Source: Arenibacter sp. F26102
Lineage (GTDB): Bacteria > Bacteroidota > Bacteroidia > Flavobacteriales > Flavobacteriaceae
Direction: 5' to 3'
Assembly: GCF_023015865.1 (NCBI RefSeq)
Contig: NZ_JALKBC010000014.1
Span: 1-64,000, forward strand
Length of the DNA: 64,000 nucleotides
Shown: positions 42,301 through 52,211 of the stretch, one piece after another
Layout of the letters: each line of letters opens with the position of its first letter
How positions within the stretch are numbered: position 1 is the stretch's first letter
Position numbers and translations under genes: made by a program
Notes under the pieces: model-generated
What the model was told of the DNA's origin: nothing
Databases searched by the model: none
The model's input: only the letters and a program-made list of their open reading frames with translations

Positions 42301-44102
42301 ATGCAAAATGTGTAGGGCGTCCTGGCCCTATAGGAAACAATGGCTGGTACTCTATGGGGCAAGTTTATGCCTATCTATATGGAGAATTTGGAGTGAAGGT
42401 AGACCTAGCCTTTATTAAAGGTAAATTCCCTATCGCTGAGGCAGGTGTTGCCGCAATGTTACGGGGTCAATTCCCCAATCCGGCTTATTTTCAAGGCTAT
42501 GTAGGTATGTATTACAAAATTTTAGGGGGACTCGTCTCAGGTCGAATGCGATTAAAAGTTGAAGTTGGTGAGGAATGTGAGTTGGAAAATATTAATAATG
42601 CAGTTGGTGTTCCCATGATATCGGATGTGACACCCAAGGATAATAGTGACGATATTTCGGTTTTTACCGCCCCTCAAGCCGTTTTCAATTATGCAGCCAA
42701 TTCAGATTTTAAAGTTGAGTTGGATGATGGGGTCCGAACTTTCAAATTACAATTGAAGAACTTTACCGTTACTTCGGAAGGTGAACAATTGAAAGGAGAG
42801 TTGGAATGGAACGATACAAGTGATGCAGTTACTTTTAAACCAAATGAAACCCTGCCCTCAGAAAAGGAAGTTAATGTGGTGGTTGAAGTTAGCTTTGATG
42901 AGAAAATAGGGGGTAGCTATCAAACACTGGTTGAAAATGGCAAACCAGTAATAGAAAAAAAAGAAATCACTTTTAAAACAGATCGCGCCCCAGATTATAT
43001 TCCTTTGGAAAATATAGCCTATATGTATCCCGTCATTTATCAACAAAGTTTTTATCCGGAAGAATATAGCAAGGGATATGTTAAAATGAAAACTCCCCAG
43101 AATTATCTCTTCGACAGCGGATTTGAAACAAGGGCAGAGTTTGTTTCTATGACTAGTAATCAAGGCACCCGAACAAATTTGACTTACGACAGATCAAAAG
43201 CCACTGTATTTTATGAAGTGCCAGAAGGCATGTCCCTAAATTCCAGTTACAAATTAAATTTACTGGCTTTCCCTCCAGGGTCGAATATTAAGAGTGAAAT
43301 AATTGTAGAAAACACAGAAACCCTTGCCGATCAAGAAAGCGGGGATACAAATTGGTTTGACCCTTCCACTGGAAACCAGGATACGAGAAACGTCTCCGGT
43401 AGTGCCGTAGTTTCCAACAAAAAAGCTGCCAATATTAACATTTCCAACGGAGCACCCAAATCCATTTTGGATTATGGCTTCAAAACTAGCAAACATGCCA
43501 CCTTCAAGGAAAAAGTTAAAGAATTAACTGTTACCAACAACCTTACGAACTACATATTCGCAGACGTCCATTCCTTATCCGTCCAAGTGGCAGACTATGA
43601 ATATTTGGAAAAATTGGAAGTAGTTGGTGGCCAATACACCTTATCCAAACCATTGGTTTACGCCCAAGCGATTTTGGACGATTCCTATTATAAAAAGAAA
43701 ATATACCCTCTTCTATACGAAAATTACCCCCTTGACGGAAATATTCAAGTTAACCGGGACGAAGCTCTACTTGGATTACCCCCTGTCCGTTCCTTTTATA
43801 TAGGCAATGAATATTTGGCTAATCTGGAGAACAATCCTAATTCATCATGGGTAAAAAACAGGATTCCCTTTGTATATAATTTACCGTATCAGTACAAAGT
43901 GGATATGGTCTATTTAAGAGATAAAATCCTAAATAGATATTATGGAAGTGATGGCAATATTTCTCAGTATGAAAGGTACAAATATTTAATTGAAAGCTCC
44001 TTTCCTCCCTTGCCCCTAGGTAGTTTTAAGGCACAGCTGATTTACCGAACACCAGGCGATATTTATCAAAAAGGATATGAAATAAAATATGTGAACGACT
44101 AG
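39087..44102 (+). CDS. giant secreted/surface protein, 1671 aa
   Basis: Unrecognised as a named family. Signal peptide MNKKYIHIILSLWCGLLWAG. The first 110 codons include two in-frame palindromic repeats (39172-39190 and 39381-39404, the latter giving VPERSRRH). The body is long repeats of beta-strand-rich sequence (KLSHDGALLGDMKLVLLGDQ, GLKLETEPGKKPISAK). Near 1190-1290 it has an Ig-like domain of the kind between bacterial surface modules (PKDNSDDISVFTAPQAVF... EITFKTDRAP). No T9SS domain at the end (GYEIKYVND). A dead copy of its 5' end is at 57366. Confidence 0.72.
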   Translation: MNKKYIHIILSLWCGLLWAGPTNSPLETWAEPSRSRGVVAGVWLSKNIDIISKDSLLPKVKDTTKLKKADPNHLVHLQQMAMARMGNAGERSVFPIPTVPERSRRHNSSIANTEEEKTLRSFPSLDEKLAQKEDFNVSFANLKPEFTPEYISTNFSRNSKADTLVAQAIRAFEAVKELGNFVDIITGKQLLELPVGLSKKDSTSGNRVELAITQVKFTPQYAEFKAWAKMIIPVKGPNGEPSREIYFGGEGIKLSHDGALLGDMKLVLLGDQAIPLNGDNWLLTLKGGIDLKNGAFGDQSFVEFDCAGLKSIGLEADLRISRNILLPINSGGNYECGESTDNKYLKYPDVVNNKCYVGASFSVKANGWNDLLVDVSLPQFEVRGLKGWGFNIKSAVLDLSDSRNASGIKFPKDYNEVLVHGERNLWRGFYAKELSIMLPKGIENTKTSTKRVEFGAEHLILDSQGVSGSFFAENILKAGEGSAGQWAFTIADVSLSLSRNSLTGGSIAGDIAVPIFEKPMDYSGYIQPDGYGLAVGLNSNYKTPVFLGEMQLEKNSSVAIDIKDGNVYPSANLSGQLSIVGKIGQKEGEESPSVETVTNSGKGFNFPGIVFEGLKLETEPGKKPISAKSFGFEGEMKLMNFPASVEKLELVTPSNQVGLSFDLKINLDGEGSHATTSMQVMGKLEDGAKIQKWQFERVKVNGIDIDYEKSGITIKGGLEIMEDHSWYGDGFRGNVTATIKSVNLKVEGKAIFGMKDFRYWNVDVWAKNDEKSSTKFMINSMVGGISYRMKKIRGNEDGFSPSSAVYRPNLDYGLSVRAGVDISTQNSDTFSGKAYLDMAFNSHGGLNRIGFTGEGAFMGDKTSGGLDSSDFGALNKTFEKVNNFVEENKGIADQLSKYGNFMGLAKESIPVHDVAASGKVGVYVGIEKDFVNQTFDGEFELYLDLEGVKGGGENNLAGYAKMHTGPEDWYIYIGTPQKRIELLFQVGVQLRIGGYFMTGTQLPSQLDPHPMVVKILGDDMLNSNRQENQLQSGKGFAFGLNFGYGYNFDYLIFYAFVELGAGFDVMHAYYPNAKCVGRPGPIGNNGWYSMGQVYAYLYGEFGVKVDLAFIKGKFPIAEAGVAAMLRGQFPNPAYFQGYVGMYYKILGGLVSGRMRLKVEVGEECELENINNAVGVPMISDVTPKDNSDDISVFTAPQAVFNYAANSDFKVELDDGVRTFKLQLKNFTVTSEGEQLKGELEWNDTSDAVTFKPNETLPSEKEVNVVVEVSFDEKIGGSYQTLVENGKPVIEKKEITFKTDRAPDYIPLENIAYMYPVIYQQSFYPEEYSKGYVKMKTPQNYLFDSGFETRAEFVSMTSNQGTRTNLTYDRSKATVFYEVPEGMSLNSSYKLNLLAFPPGSNIKSEIIVENTETLADQESGDTNWFDPSTGNQDTRNVSGSAVVSNKKAANINISNGAPKSILDYGFKTSKHATFKEKVKELTVTNNLTNYIFADVHSLSVQVADYEYLEKLEVVGGQYTLSKPLVYAQAILDDSYYKKKIYPLLYENYPLDGNIQVNRDEALLGLPPVRSFYIGNEYLANLENNPNSSWVKNRIPFVYNLPYQYKVDMVYLRDKILNRYYGSDGNISQYERYKYLIESSFPPLPLGSFKAQLIYRTPGDIYQKGYEIKYVND

Positions 44103-44134
44103 CTCACAACTCATTGAAAAAAAACTAATATACA

Positions 44135-46192
44135 GTGAAAGGACTCGTTATATTACTCTTATTAACCTCAAGCCTCTGGGCTCAAGATACCGCTTCGGTC
44201 CAGGTTATAGCTCGCTCCTTGCCCAACAAGGTAATATTGCGATGGGCAGTGGACCAGCCCTTGGCATGGAAGAATGCCAATGAATTAGGTTTTTGGATAG
44301 AACGAGCAACCATTTCAAGGAACGGCAAGGCTGTGGTACCCATAGAAAGGAAACAATTAGTTACAAAACCACTAAGACCAAAACCTTTGGTAGAATGGGA
44401 GACCCTGGCCTTACAAGATCAGAATGTAGCTATATTGGCCCAGGCTTTATTTGGTGACACCTTTGAAGTTAGTCCTCCTGTAAATCAGATTGGTGTTGTC
44501 TATGCTATAAACGATGAATTGGAACAGCGTTTTACTATTGCCTTGGTAGCTGCAGAACAAAACTATGAGGCTTCCAAATTGGCGGGCTGGGCCATAGAGG
44601 ACCCTTCGGTTATTGCTGGCGAAAAATATGTTTATTCTGTATCGGTAGCTTTACCACAACAAAATAATATTACCATTAACAATGGAACAGTATATGCTAG
44701 CCCAGATATGCACGAAGTCCTTCCGAAACCCATAGGCTTATCTGGTGTCTTTACTGATAAAAAAGTTACATTGAGCTGGAACTACAATTTGTTGCAACAT
44801 GTATATTCCAATTACTACATTGAAAGATCCAGAGATAATATTTCTTTTGAACCCTTAAACGGAGTCCCCATATTCAATGCCCAACAACCCAAGGAAGGCT
44901 CCGAAATATCCATGTTCTATATGGATTCGATACCCAATAACACTAATTTCTATTATCGCATTATAGGTAAAACTGCCTTCGGGGAAACGGGACCAAGTTC
45001 TGATATAGTTCAGGGTAAGGCGGAAGAAACATTGGGTTTTGTTCCCCGAATATATCAAAAAGAACTGCCTACGGATAATAAGGTAATACTCCGATGGGAA
45101 TTTAAAGAGGAGGGGAACAGATTAATTGATAAGTTTCAACTGCGCAAGGCAAACAACAACCAAGGTCCCTTTACAACAGTAGTAGATAATATTCAAAATA
45201 CAGCAAGAGAAATAACCTATGAAGGTTTGGATAGGGTAAATTATTTTACCATCGTTGCCATAGGCAATAATAAGGTGGAAAGTGAATCCTATTCCACTTT
45301 GGTCCAACCAGTTGATTCCCTGCCCCCCACCTCCCCAATTGGCCTTAAAGGAACAATAGATACTACTGGAGTCGTTAATTTATCTTGGTCAAAAAATTTG
45401 GAAGAAGATTTGGGGGGATATCGAATCTACCGGTCCTATAATCCACAGACGGAATTCAGTGAAGTCACACAGACTACTTTTAAACACGAAAATTATACGG
45501 ATACAGTATCAATAGCCAATTTAAATAAAAAAATATTCTATAAGATATTGGCGGAGGACCAACGTTTTAATCGTTCAAAATTTTCCGAAGTATTGATCAT
45601 GGACAAACCGGATATTATTCCGCCGACCTCCCCTATTCTGAACAATTACGAAGTGACCACAGATGGGATCAATATTTTTTGGATTCCCAGCAGCAGTCCC
45701 GATGTTGCATCCCATACCGTTTATCGGAAAACTGGAGGTAATCTGGAAGTGAAATGGGAGAAATTATTTGAATCCAAGACATTAAAAGATTCCACTTTTC
45801 ATGATTCTACATTGCAAGATTCAAATGTATTCAGTTATACCGTGATAGCCAGGGATTCGGTTGGATTGGAAAGTATACCTGCCAAACCCGTTTCTATTAC
45901 TTGGAACGGAAAAGCAGTTAAGGATGAGGATATTAAGTTTTCTGGAACCGTAAATCGAGAATTGCGATTTATTAACCTAACATGGAAAGTCAAGGATTTT
46001 CATGTTTTGGAGTACCATTTATTTAAAGGTAAAGAAGACAAGGGGCTAAGGCTATACAAGACCTTGAATGGAACTTCCAAAGGGTATAACGATGTGGATT
46101 TGGAGATAAATTCAAATTATACTTATGGGTTGCAAATGGTTCTACCTGGTAATCGGACTACTTTCATAAAGAAGATTAATTTAAAGTATTAG
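44135..46192 (+). CDS. secreted fibronectin type III repeat protein, 685 aa
   Basis: Signal peptide MKGLVILLLLTSSLWAQ. Five or six FN3-like domains follow, marked by P-x-GL/I starts and tyrosine corners: PKPIGLSGVFTDKKVTLSWNY, PPTSPIGLKGTIDTTGVVNL, NFYYRIIGKTAFGE, IFYKILAEDQRFN and VFSYTVIARDSVG. No enzyme motif and no T9SS sorting domain. It starts 32 bases after the 1671-aa gene and stops 4 bases before the SprB-repeat gene, so it is co-transcribed. Probably a structural or adaptor part of the same surface assembly. Confidence 0.78.
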   Translation: MKGLVILLLLTSSLWAQDTASVQVIARSLPNKVILRWAVDQPLAWKNANELGFWIERATISRNGKAVVPIERKQLVTKPLRPKPLVEWETLALQDQNVAILAQALFGDTFEVSPPVNQIGVVYAINDELEQRFTIALVAAEQNYEASKLAGWAIEDPSVIAGEKYVYSVSVALPQQNNITINNGTVYASPDMHEVLPKPIGLSGVFTDKKVTLSWNYNLLQHVYSNYYIERSRDNISFEPLNGVPIFNAQQPKEGSEISMFYMDSIPNNTNFYYRIIGKTAFGETGPSSDIVQGKAEETLGFVPRIYQKELPTDNKVILRWEFKEEGNRLIDKFQLRKANNNQGPFTTVVDNIQNTAREITYEGLDRVNYFTIVAIGNNKVESESYSTLVQPVDSLPPTSPIGLKGTIDTTGVVNLSWSKNLEEDLGGYRIYRSYNPQTEFSEVTQTTFKHENYTDTVSIANLNKKIFYKILAEDQRFNRSKFSEVLIMDKPDIIPPTSPILNNYEVTTDGINIFWIPSSSPDVASHTVYRKTGGNLEVKWEKLFESKTLKDSTFHDSTLQDSNVFSYTVIARDSVGLESIPAKPVSITWNGKAVKDEDIKFSGTVNRELRFINLTWKVKDFHVLEYHLFKGKEDKGLRLYKTLNGTSKGYNDVDLEINSNYTYGLQMVLPGNRTTFIKKINLKY

Positions 46193-46196
46193 GGGC

Positions 46197-49100
46197 ATGA
46201 AAAAGCTACAATACATAGTTGGGTTTATAATACTGTTACTGTTTTTTTATTTTACGGATAGTTTAATGGCACAGACTAAGTATAAAGTGGAATATGATAT
46301 TGAACAAAGTAATCCCATTGATTGGGAGGATGGTGATTCATCCGAGGTTATAATATCTTTAGGTTCTACCGCTACTACCGAAATATATCGTGTAAAGGTA
46401 TCGGGGGGAGACTACTCTCGCTTAGTTTATGATGACGTAGTTACTCTACTAAATCATGATCCTGAAAATCCAGAAACTGAAATATCTTTTTATAAACTAT
46501 CTAGCTGTCCAACTGCAGATAGCTATTTTCCTGTCGAGGTTACCGGATCATTTACGCATTGTAGAGATCATCTAACATTTGGAATTCCAGGACAAGGAAC
46601 ATATTCACAACTACCAGAATCAGGATTTATTGTTTATTATGATTGCGTGGTATTTTTGGACCATTATAGCAGAATAGTTCAGCTTTCAGAGTCTTTAATA
46701 GTTCCAGACAATTACGAAATAAATGATTGTGATCCATTCACAATTAAGGTCGCAGAATGTGAAGATATACAATTAACTTATGCTTTAGAGTATTCATATA
46801 CAGATTCAATGGGTAATATAATAAATGGAGAACTATCCGCGTATAGCCTCAAATCTGCAAGCCTCACCTTCAATTTGACAGATATTCCAGGGATTGATCC
46901 TAGTATGGATACCCCAATTGTAAAAACAAGAGCTCGATATGTGGCGGATGTCCGTTCTTCAGACAATTCACATTTTTCGGAATGGGTGAGTTTAGATATA
47001 AAAGCCTGCTCTCCCGAACTCCAAAACACAATAAAAACTGACGCTACATGTAATGGAGCTGCTGACGGCTCAGTAACCCTAGAATTTGACAGAAACGTAG
47101 ACTCATCAGTAGGTTATGAAATGCGATATTTTATATTTCAAGGTTCACCCCCCATCAATGCCACGGTAGACCAGCTTAAGACTGACCCTCCAGTATTTCC
47201 CAATCAATCTTTTAAAGATCCGTTGGGTATAACGCTTATGCCTTTAAATGATGGATCAGGTTATTATACAGGTACATTTGAAGGCCTAGAGGGTAGCAGT
47301 ACCATTGACAATGGCAATACCGTACTAAATTATGCAGAATATTATATCATATATCAGGAAGTTCGCTATGATTTTCCAAATCAAGGGGATGTAGATGTTA
47401 AAAGTGGGGGGATTACACCTAAATTCACAATTGAAAGCCCCTCACCAATAATACCCTTTGGGAGCATTATTGCTCCCCAATTCTGTGGTGATACAGCTGA
47501 AATATCATTTGCGGCGACAGGTGGTGACAATTTAGATTCGTCCGGCATATATAAGTTTCAATACCGATTAAATGGAGGCGAATGGTTGTCCAACGAACTA
47601 AACCCACAACCAATTGAATTAGGGGCCATAGCACAAAATGTAGAGGTTAAAGCCTTTTATTCTGTAGAAAACTGCGAAAGTGACCCAGTACCACTTAACG
47701 GTCAGATCCCTGCCACACCGCCAAGTCTAAGTTTTGAAAATCCCAACCCTGGCATTGCTTCATCAAACAACTCGAATGATGGGGTCATCAGCATAAACTA
47801 CGACGGGGGAACTCCCAATTATACTTTTGAATTGGCAAAGGAAAATGAAACTACTCTCGAATTTGAAACTATTACAAACCCAAAATTAATTCACAATAGT
47901 CTAAACCAAACAGTTGAATTTCAAGAATTAGGAATTGGCACCTATAAGATAACTATAACAGACAGTAACGGTTGCAATCTCACTTCTGAAAATATTTTAG
48001 TTACCACGATTCCTCCCCCGCAGATAGTTGATCAGCAAGTGAATCAAATATTATGTCCAAATGGAAATGATGGGAGTATAACCCTAACTATTTCTGGAGG
48101 AGTACTTAATTATAACTACCAATGGACAATTAACGGGGCAATGTCCCCCATTCAAACCACAGGAAATCAAACAATCTCTCTAAACAACCTATCAGAGCCT
48201 GGAGAGTATATTTTAAAGGTCGCTTCAGCTGGCTTTACCGAATTTGATGACCCCTCAGGTTACGAAAGTACCACCATCACTTTAAATACCCCCGAAGAGG
48301 TTATAATAAATTCTGCCACCCCAAATAATATTAGCTGTTTAGGGGCTCAAGATGGAAGCATATCAGTAATGGCCTCCGGAGGCTCAAGCTACGAATACAA
48401 ATTGGATTTTTTTGACACTTGGACCCCGCTTAATAACGGCACAATTCCAATAACTAGCGGGGGATTCTATGATATTTATCTCAGAAACCAAAATAATTGC
48501 GAGGCCGACCCCGTAATTGGTGTATTGGTCTCTGAACCGGATGAAATAACAGTCTCGTCGACTTCTGAAAATACTACCACAAATGGTGGAAATCAAGGGG
48601 GCATAATGCTTAACATAGCTGGAGGAACACCATTTTCGCCAACTGCCGAGGCATATGCGATTTCTTGGGCCAAGGACGGTCAACCTTTTACACCTCCAAA
48701 TGGATCCACGAGTTCCAATCTAATTAATTTGGAAGCCGGCGAATACATTGCCCAAATTACCGATGCCAATGGCTGTTCACCTCTTAGCAACCTACCAATT
48801 GTAATAGACCAGCCGGGGCCATTAGGGATTTCAAGTCTAACCCCATCGTCCGTTCTTTGTAAGGGAGAAGCAACAGGCGGTATAACCGCAGCGGTGACTG
48901 GTGTAGCGCCTTTCAATTACATATGGGAACGACAGGATGGCCAATCTATAATATCACCAAATACCCCAACTATTGCTAATTTGACCGAAGGCATCTATAT
49001 CCTAAGGCTTACAGATGCCTCTGGGGACCCGGAAGTTACTGACACCGTTACCGTAACAGAACCCCTAGAGACCTTTGATGCAATAGTAGTACCTACGGTG

Positions 49101-52052
49101 GCTTCTTGTTATGGTGGTAATGACGGGAGTATACAGATTACCGTTCTGGGAGGCACAGCACCTTATGAATATGCCATAGATGATGGCTTCGGATTTCAAG
49201 TAGGTGATACATTTAACGATTTAGCCCCAAGAACTTATGTAGTGATAGTGCGTGATAATAACTTATGTGAATTCACTACCATAGTAGAAATTATTGAACC
49301 ATTACAAATTTCAGTAACTGAAAGCATTTCAAACGTTACATCTACCGGAGGTTCAGATGGCAGTATCAACCTTGAGGTGTTAGGAGGAACAGAACCTTAT
49401 GCCTACAGTTGGACCGGACCTGGAATTACAATCCCAAGGACCACTAAGGATATTGATGTATTAGTAACAGGTAATTATACAGTGGAAATCACCTCTCCAG
49501 GTAATCAAGGTGGTATTGACGGTTGTTATTTCGCCCAAACCTTTTTCGTACCAGAACCTGGTCCCTTGTCCATAAACAACATTACTACAACAGATGTAAA
49601 CTGCTTTGGCGAAGCCACCGGCAGCATTACCACAATGGTAACTGGAGAGGGGACTATCGTTTATGAATGGACTTTTGCTAATGGAAGCCCTATTCCAATA
49701 AGCAACGGCACAGATGGCCCTGACATTACTGGCATTGACGCCGGGAGTTATATGTTAACCGTCACAGATAACAATACAACTACTTCATCACCTCCAATTG
49801 CGATCAATCAACCTAGTGCACCACTCAATATAACCAATATATTTACTACAAATGTAAGTTGTTTTGGTGGTTCCGATGGCAGTGTTCAAATAGAGGCCTT
49901 TGGTGGAACAGGAGCCTATACTTATTCCTTGGATGGCATTAATTATCAGAACTCCCCCTTCTTTAATGGACTGGCCCAAGGTAGCATAGCGGTCTATGTA
50001 AGGGATAGTAATAATTGCGATTTTATATCTCCCAATCCAGTAATTATCAATGAACCTCAAGAATTAAGTTTCGTTATCGACCTACAGCAACCACTTTCAG
50101 CGGCAAATGTCTCAGATGGAGCAATTAGTATATCAGCGTCCGGAGGGACTGGAAGCCTGGGTTATAGTTGGACAGGACCGAATGGATTCACTTCAACTAA
50201 TGAAGATATTATTGACTTGGAAGCTGGAGATTACATACTGACCATTACCGACGATAATTATGCCCTCAATAACGACCTCGGCTGTCTATTGGTATCCAGT
50301 CCTATAACTATTGCTGAACCTGGAACTCTACTGGTGGACCTGGTTCAAACTGTAATGCTGGAATGTAACGGAGACGATTTCGGTGAAATTATGGCCACCG
50401 TTCAAGGTGGAGTCCCTCCTTATTCTTACGAATGGTTTCAGGTAACAAACGGTAATTCTATCTTGGAAGAGGATACAAAAATTATTGGTAATCTCTCCAC
50501 GGGAGAATATTTTGTCAGGGTTACCGATGCCAACTCAATTTCGAGAGAGTCCTTACCAATAAGCATAACTCAGCCTGGGGTATTGGATATAACAGTAGTC
50601 GAATTAACCGGTGGGTTATGTAATGGTGGCGCCACAGGTGCTATAGAAGTCACCGTATCAGGTGGTACCGGACCATATAGTTATCTCTGGAGCAATGGGT
50701 CCATCACCCAAAATTTAATCGATTTGGAACCAGGTGAATATAATCTGGAGGTATTTGATGACAATGGTTGTTTTGAAGAAACCACTGTAACCATAAATCC
50801 AGCTCCCGATCCAGTCCACATTGCAGATGCTACAGTGAGCAATGTTTCTCAATACATGGCAAATGACGGTAAAATCACACTTCAAATAGAAGGAGGAGCT
50901 ACACCTTACGCTATGAATTGGATTAGACTTTCGGATAATAAGGAAATGGGAAATACACAGGAAATTACAAATCTAACCGCAGGCTCCTACCAGGTTTACA
51001 TTTCTGATAATAACGGCTGTAACCTAACAGCGATATATGACATTACTCAACCCGATATTGTGGAGGAAATAATCACGCAACCTAGCTGTTATGGCGAAAA
51101 TAATGGCAGCATAGAAATAGTTGTAAATCAAGGTAACGGAACATTTTCTTACAGTTGGAATACTGGAGCCTCTACGAATAATATTACAAATTTGGCTCCA
51201 GGAAATTATACCGTAAACATCAATGGTTTTGGCAATGGCACTCTAACAAGAACTTATGTAATAGAAGAACCAATTCCATTAGAAGTCAATTTGGGCGAGG
51301 ACAGGACACTTTGTAAAGGACAGGTATTAGTGCTGAATGCAACTGCAGACAATTCGAATGCCACTTACAATTGGACTTCAGACAATGGATTTTCCAGTTC
51401 CGACCCAAGCGTAACGATTAATGATAGTGGCAATTATTCTGTAGTAGTTAAAAACCAAAATGGCTGTATGGCAATGGACACTATTTTTGTTGACGTTACA
51501 GATGATGAAATAAATGCCGAATTCGCAGTTTCCAGTCAAGTTTTTGTTGGGGAGTCCCTTATAGCCGTGGATATTAGCTACCCCCTACCCGAAACCCAAG
51601 AGTGGATTTTGCCTGAAGGTGCAACTATTCTAAAACAAGATTCGGACGAGGCTGAAATGGTTTTCAATGCACCTGGTGAATACGGAATAGGAATCATAAC
51701 CCAAATTGGTGAATGTTTTGCAAAACAGACCAAAAAAGTGTTGGTCACAGAGAATGAAGTATTAACTTCAGGAGATGGACAGGCAGATCCCAGAAAGCTT
51801 ATCGAAGATTTCATTATTTATCCCAATCCTACAGATGGGAAATTTACGGCTGATATAGTTCTTTCCGAACGGGGAAATATCAGTATCAAAATATTCAACT
51901 TCGCCAACAACGCTCTTATGGCCTCCAAAAAGGATAGGGGTGCCTCCTCCTATTTAATCCCCTTCGATATTTCAGGCTTGCCGTCCGGCGTATATGCCGT
52001 ATTGCTCGAAACCGCCTATGGCAATTCCTTGAGAAAAATAATATTGAAATAG
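46197..52052 (+). CDS. giant SprB-repeat cell-surface protein with T9SS sorting domain
   Basis: A 1951-aa protein. Signal peptide MKKLQYIVGFIILLLFFYFTDSLMAQ, a unique 270-residue N-domain, then about 15 SprB-type repeats between roughly 47040 and 51200. Good examples are SCYGGNDGSIQITVLGGTAP, LCNGGATGAIEVTVSGGTGP and SCYGENNGSIEIVV. Some repeats lack the cysteine (STGGSDGSINLEVLGGTEPY). A PKD/Ig-like region (LCKGQVLVLNATADNSNATY) precedes the type-A sorting domain (FIIYPNPTDGKF... LPSGVYAVLL... LRKIILK). The T9SS would carry it to the surface, where SprB relatives act as gliding or adhesion filaments. Confidence 0.92.
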   Translation: MKKLQYIVGFIILLLFFYFTDSLMAQTKYKVEYDIEQSNPIDWEDGDSSEVIISLGSTATTEIYRVKVSGGDYSRLVYDDVVTLLNHDPENPETEISFYKLSSCPTADSYFPVEVTGSFTHCRDHLTFGIPGQGTYSQLPESGFIVYYDCVVFLDHYSRIVQLSESLIVPDNYEINDCDPFTIKVAECEDIQLTYALEYSYTDSMGNIINGELSAYSLKSASLTFNLTDIPGIDPSMDTPIVKTRARYVADVRSSDNSHFSEWVSLDIKACSPELQNTIKTDATCNGAADGSVTLEFDRNVDSSVGYEMRYFIFQGSPPINATVDQLKTDPPVFPNQSFKDPLGITLMPLNDGSGYYTGTFEGLEGSSTIDNGNTVLNYAEYYIIYQEVRYDFPNQGDVDVKSGGITPKFTIESPSPIIPFGSIIAPQFCGDTAEISFAATGGDNLDSSGIYKFQYRLNGGEWLSNELNPQPIELGAIAQNVEVKAFYSVENCESDPVPLNGQIPATPPSLSFENPNPGIASSNNSNDGVISINYDGGTPNYTFELAKENETTLEFETITNPKLIHNSLNQTVEFQELGIGTYKITITDSNGCNLTSENILVTTIPPPQIVDQQVNQILCPNGNDGSITLTISGGVLNYNYQWTINGAMSPIQTTGNQTISLNNLSEPGEYILKVASAGFTEFDDPSGYESTTITLNTPEEVIINSATPNNISCLGAQDGSISVMASGGSSYEYKLDFFDTWTPLNNGTIPITSGGFYDIYLRNQNNCEADPVIGVLVSEPDEITVSSTSENTTTNGGNQGGIMLNIAGGTPFSPTAEAYAISWAKDGQPFTPPNGSTSSNLINLEAGEYIAQITDANGCSPLSNLPIVIDQPGPLGISSLTPSSVLCKGEATGGITAAVTGVAPFNYIWERQDGQSIISPNTPTIANLTEGIYILRLTDASGDPEVTDTVTVTEPLETFDAIVVPTVASCYGGNDGSIQITVLGGTAPYEYAIDDGFGFQVGDTFNDLAPRTYVVIVRDNNLCEFTTIVEIIEPLQISVTESISNVTSTGGSDGSINLEVLGGTEPYAYSWTGPGITIPRTTKDIDVLVTGNYTVEITSPGNQGGIDGCYFAQTFFVPEPGPLSINNITTTDVNCFGEATGSITTMVTGEGTIVYEWTFANGSPIPISNGTDGPDITGIDAGSYMLTVTDNNTTTSSPPIAINQPSAPLNITNIFTTNVSCFGGSDGSVQIEAFGGTGAYTYSLDGINYQNSPFFNGLAQGSIAVYVRDSNNCDFISPNPVIINEPQELSFVIDLQQPLSAANVSDGAISISASGGTGSLGYSWTGPNGFTSTNEDIIDLEAGDYILTITDDNYALNNDLGCLLVSSPITIAEPGTLLVDLVQTVMLECNGDDFGEIMATVQGGVPPYSYEWFQVTNGNSILEEDTKIIGNLSTGEYFVRVTDANSISRESLPISITQPGVLDITVVELTGGLCNGGATGAIEVTVSGGTGPYSYLWSNGSITQNLIDLEPGEYNLEVFDDNGCFEETTVTINPAPDPVHIADATVSNVSQYMANDGKITLQIEGGATPYAMNWIRLSDNKEMGNTQEITNLTAGSYQVYISDNNGCNLTAIYDITQPDIVEEIITQPSCYGENNGSIEIVVNQGNGTFSYSWNTGASTNNITNLAPGNYTVNINGFGNGTLTRTYVIEEPIPLEVNLGEDRTLCKGQVLVLNATADNSNATYNWTSDNGFSSSDPSVTINDSGNYSVVVKNQNGCMAMDTIFVDVTDDEINAEFAVSSQVFVGESLIAVDISYPLPETQEWILPEGATILKQDSDEAEMVFNAPGEYGIGIITQIGECFAKQTKKVLVTENEVLTSGDGQADPRKLIEDFIIYPNPTDGKFTADIVLSERGNISIKIFNFANNALMASKKDRGASSYLIPFDISGLPSGVYAVLLETAYGNSLRKIILK

Positions 52053-52124
52053 GGAAAATAAGCCAAAATATAATAGAGAAAAGGTCAAGGGAAGTAGAAC
52101 ATACAAGTTTTATGCAACCGTAAA

Positions 52125-52155
52125 CCCCCGCTAGCGCTAGCGTCTCGCTCGTGCC
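52125..52155 (+). repeat. REP-like hairpin, family 1 (left of the dead RAYT)
   Basis: Same unit as at 176 and 874, starting with five C's and GCTAGCGCTAGCG, ending GCTCGTGCC. It faces the inverted copy at 52813-52844 across the RAYT pseudogene. Confidence 0.8.
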
Positions 52156-52211
52156 GTCAACATTGAGCAGAAGGGTTCAATATTAGGAAACATAACAGTC
52201 AATAATAAAGT

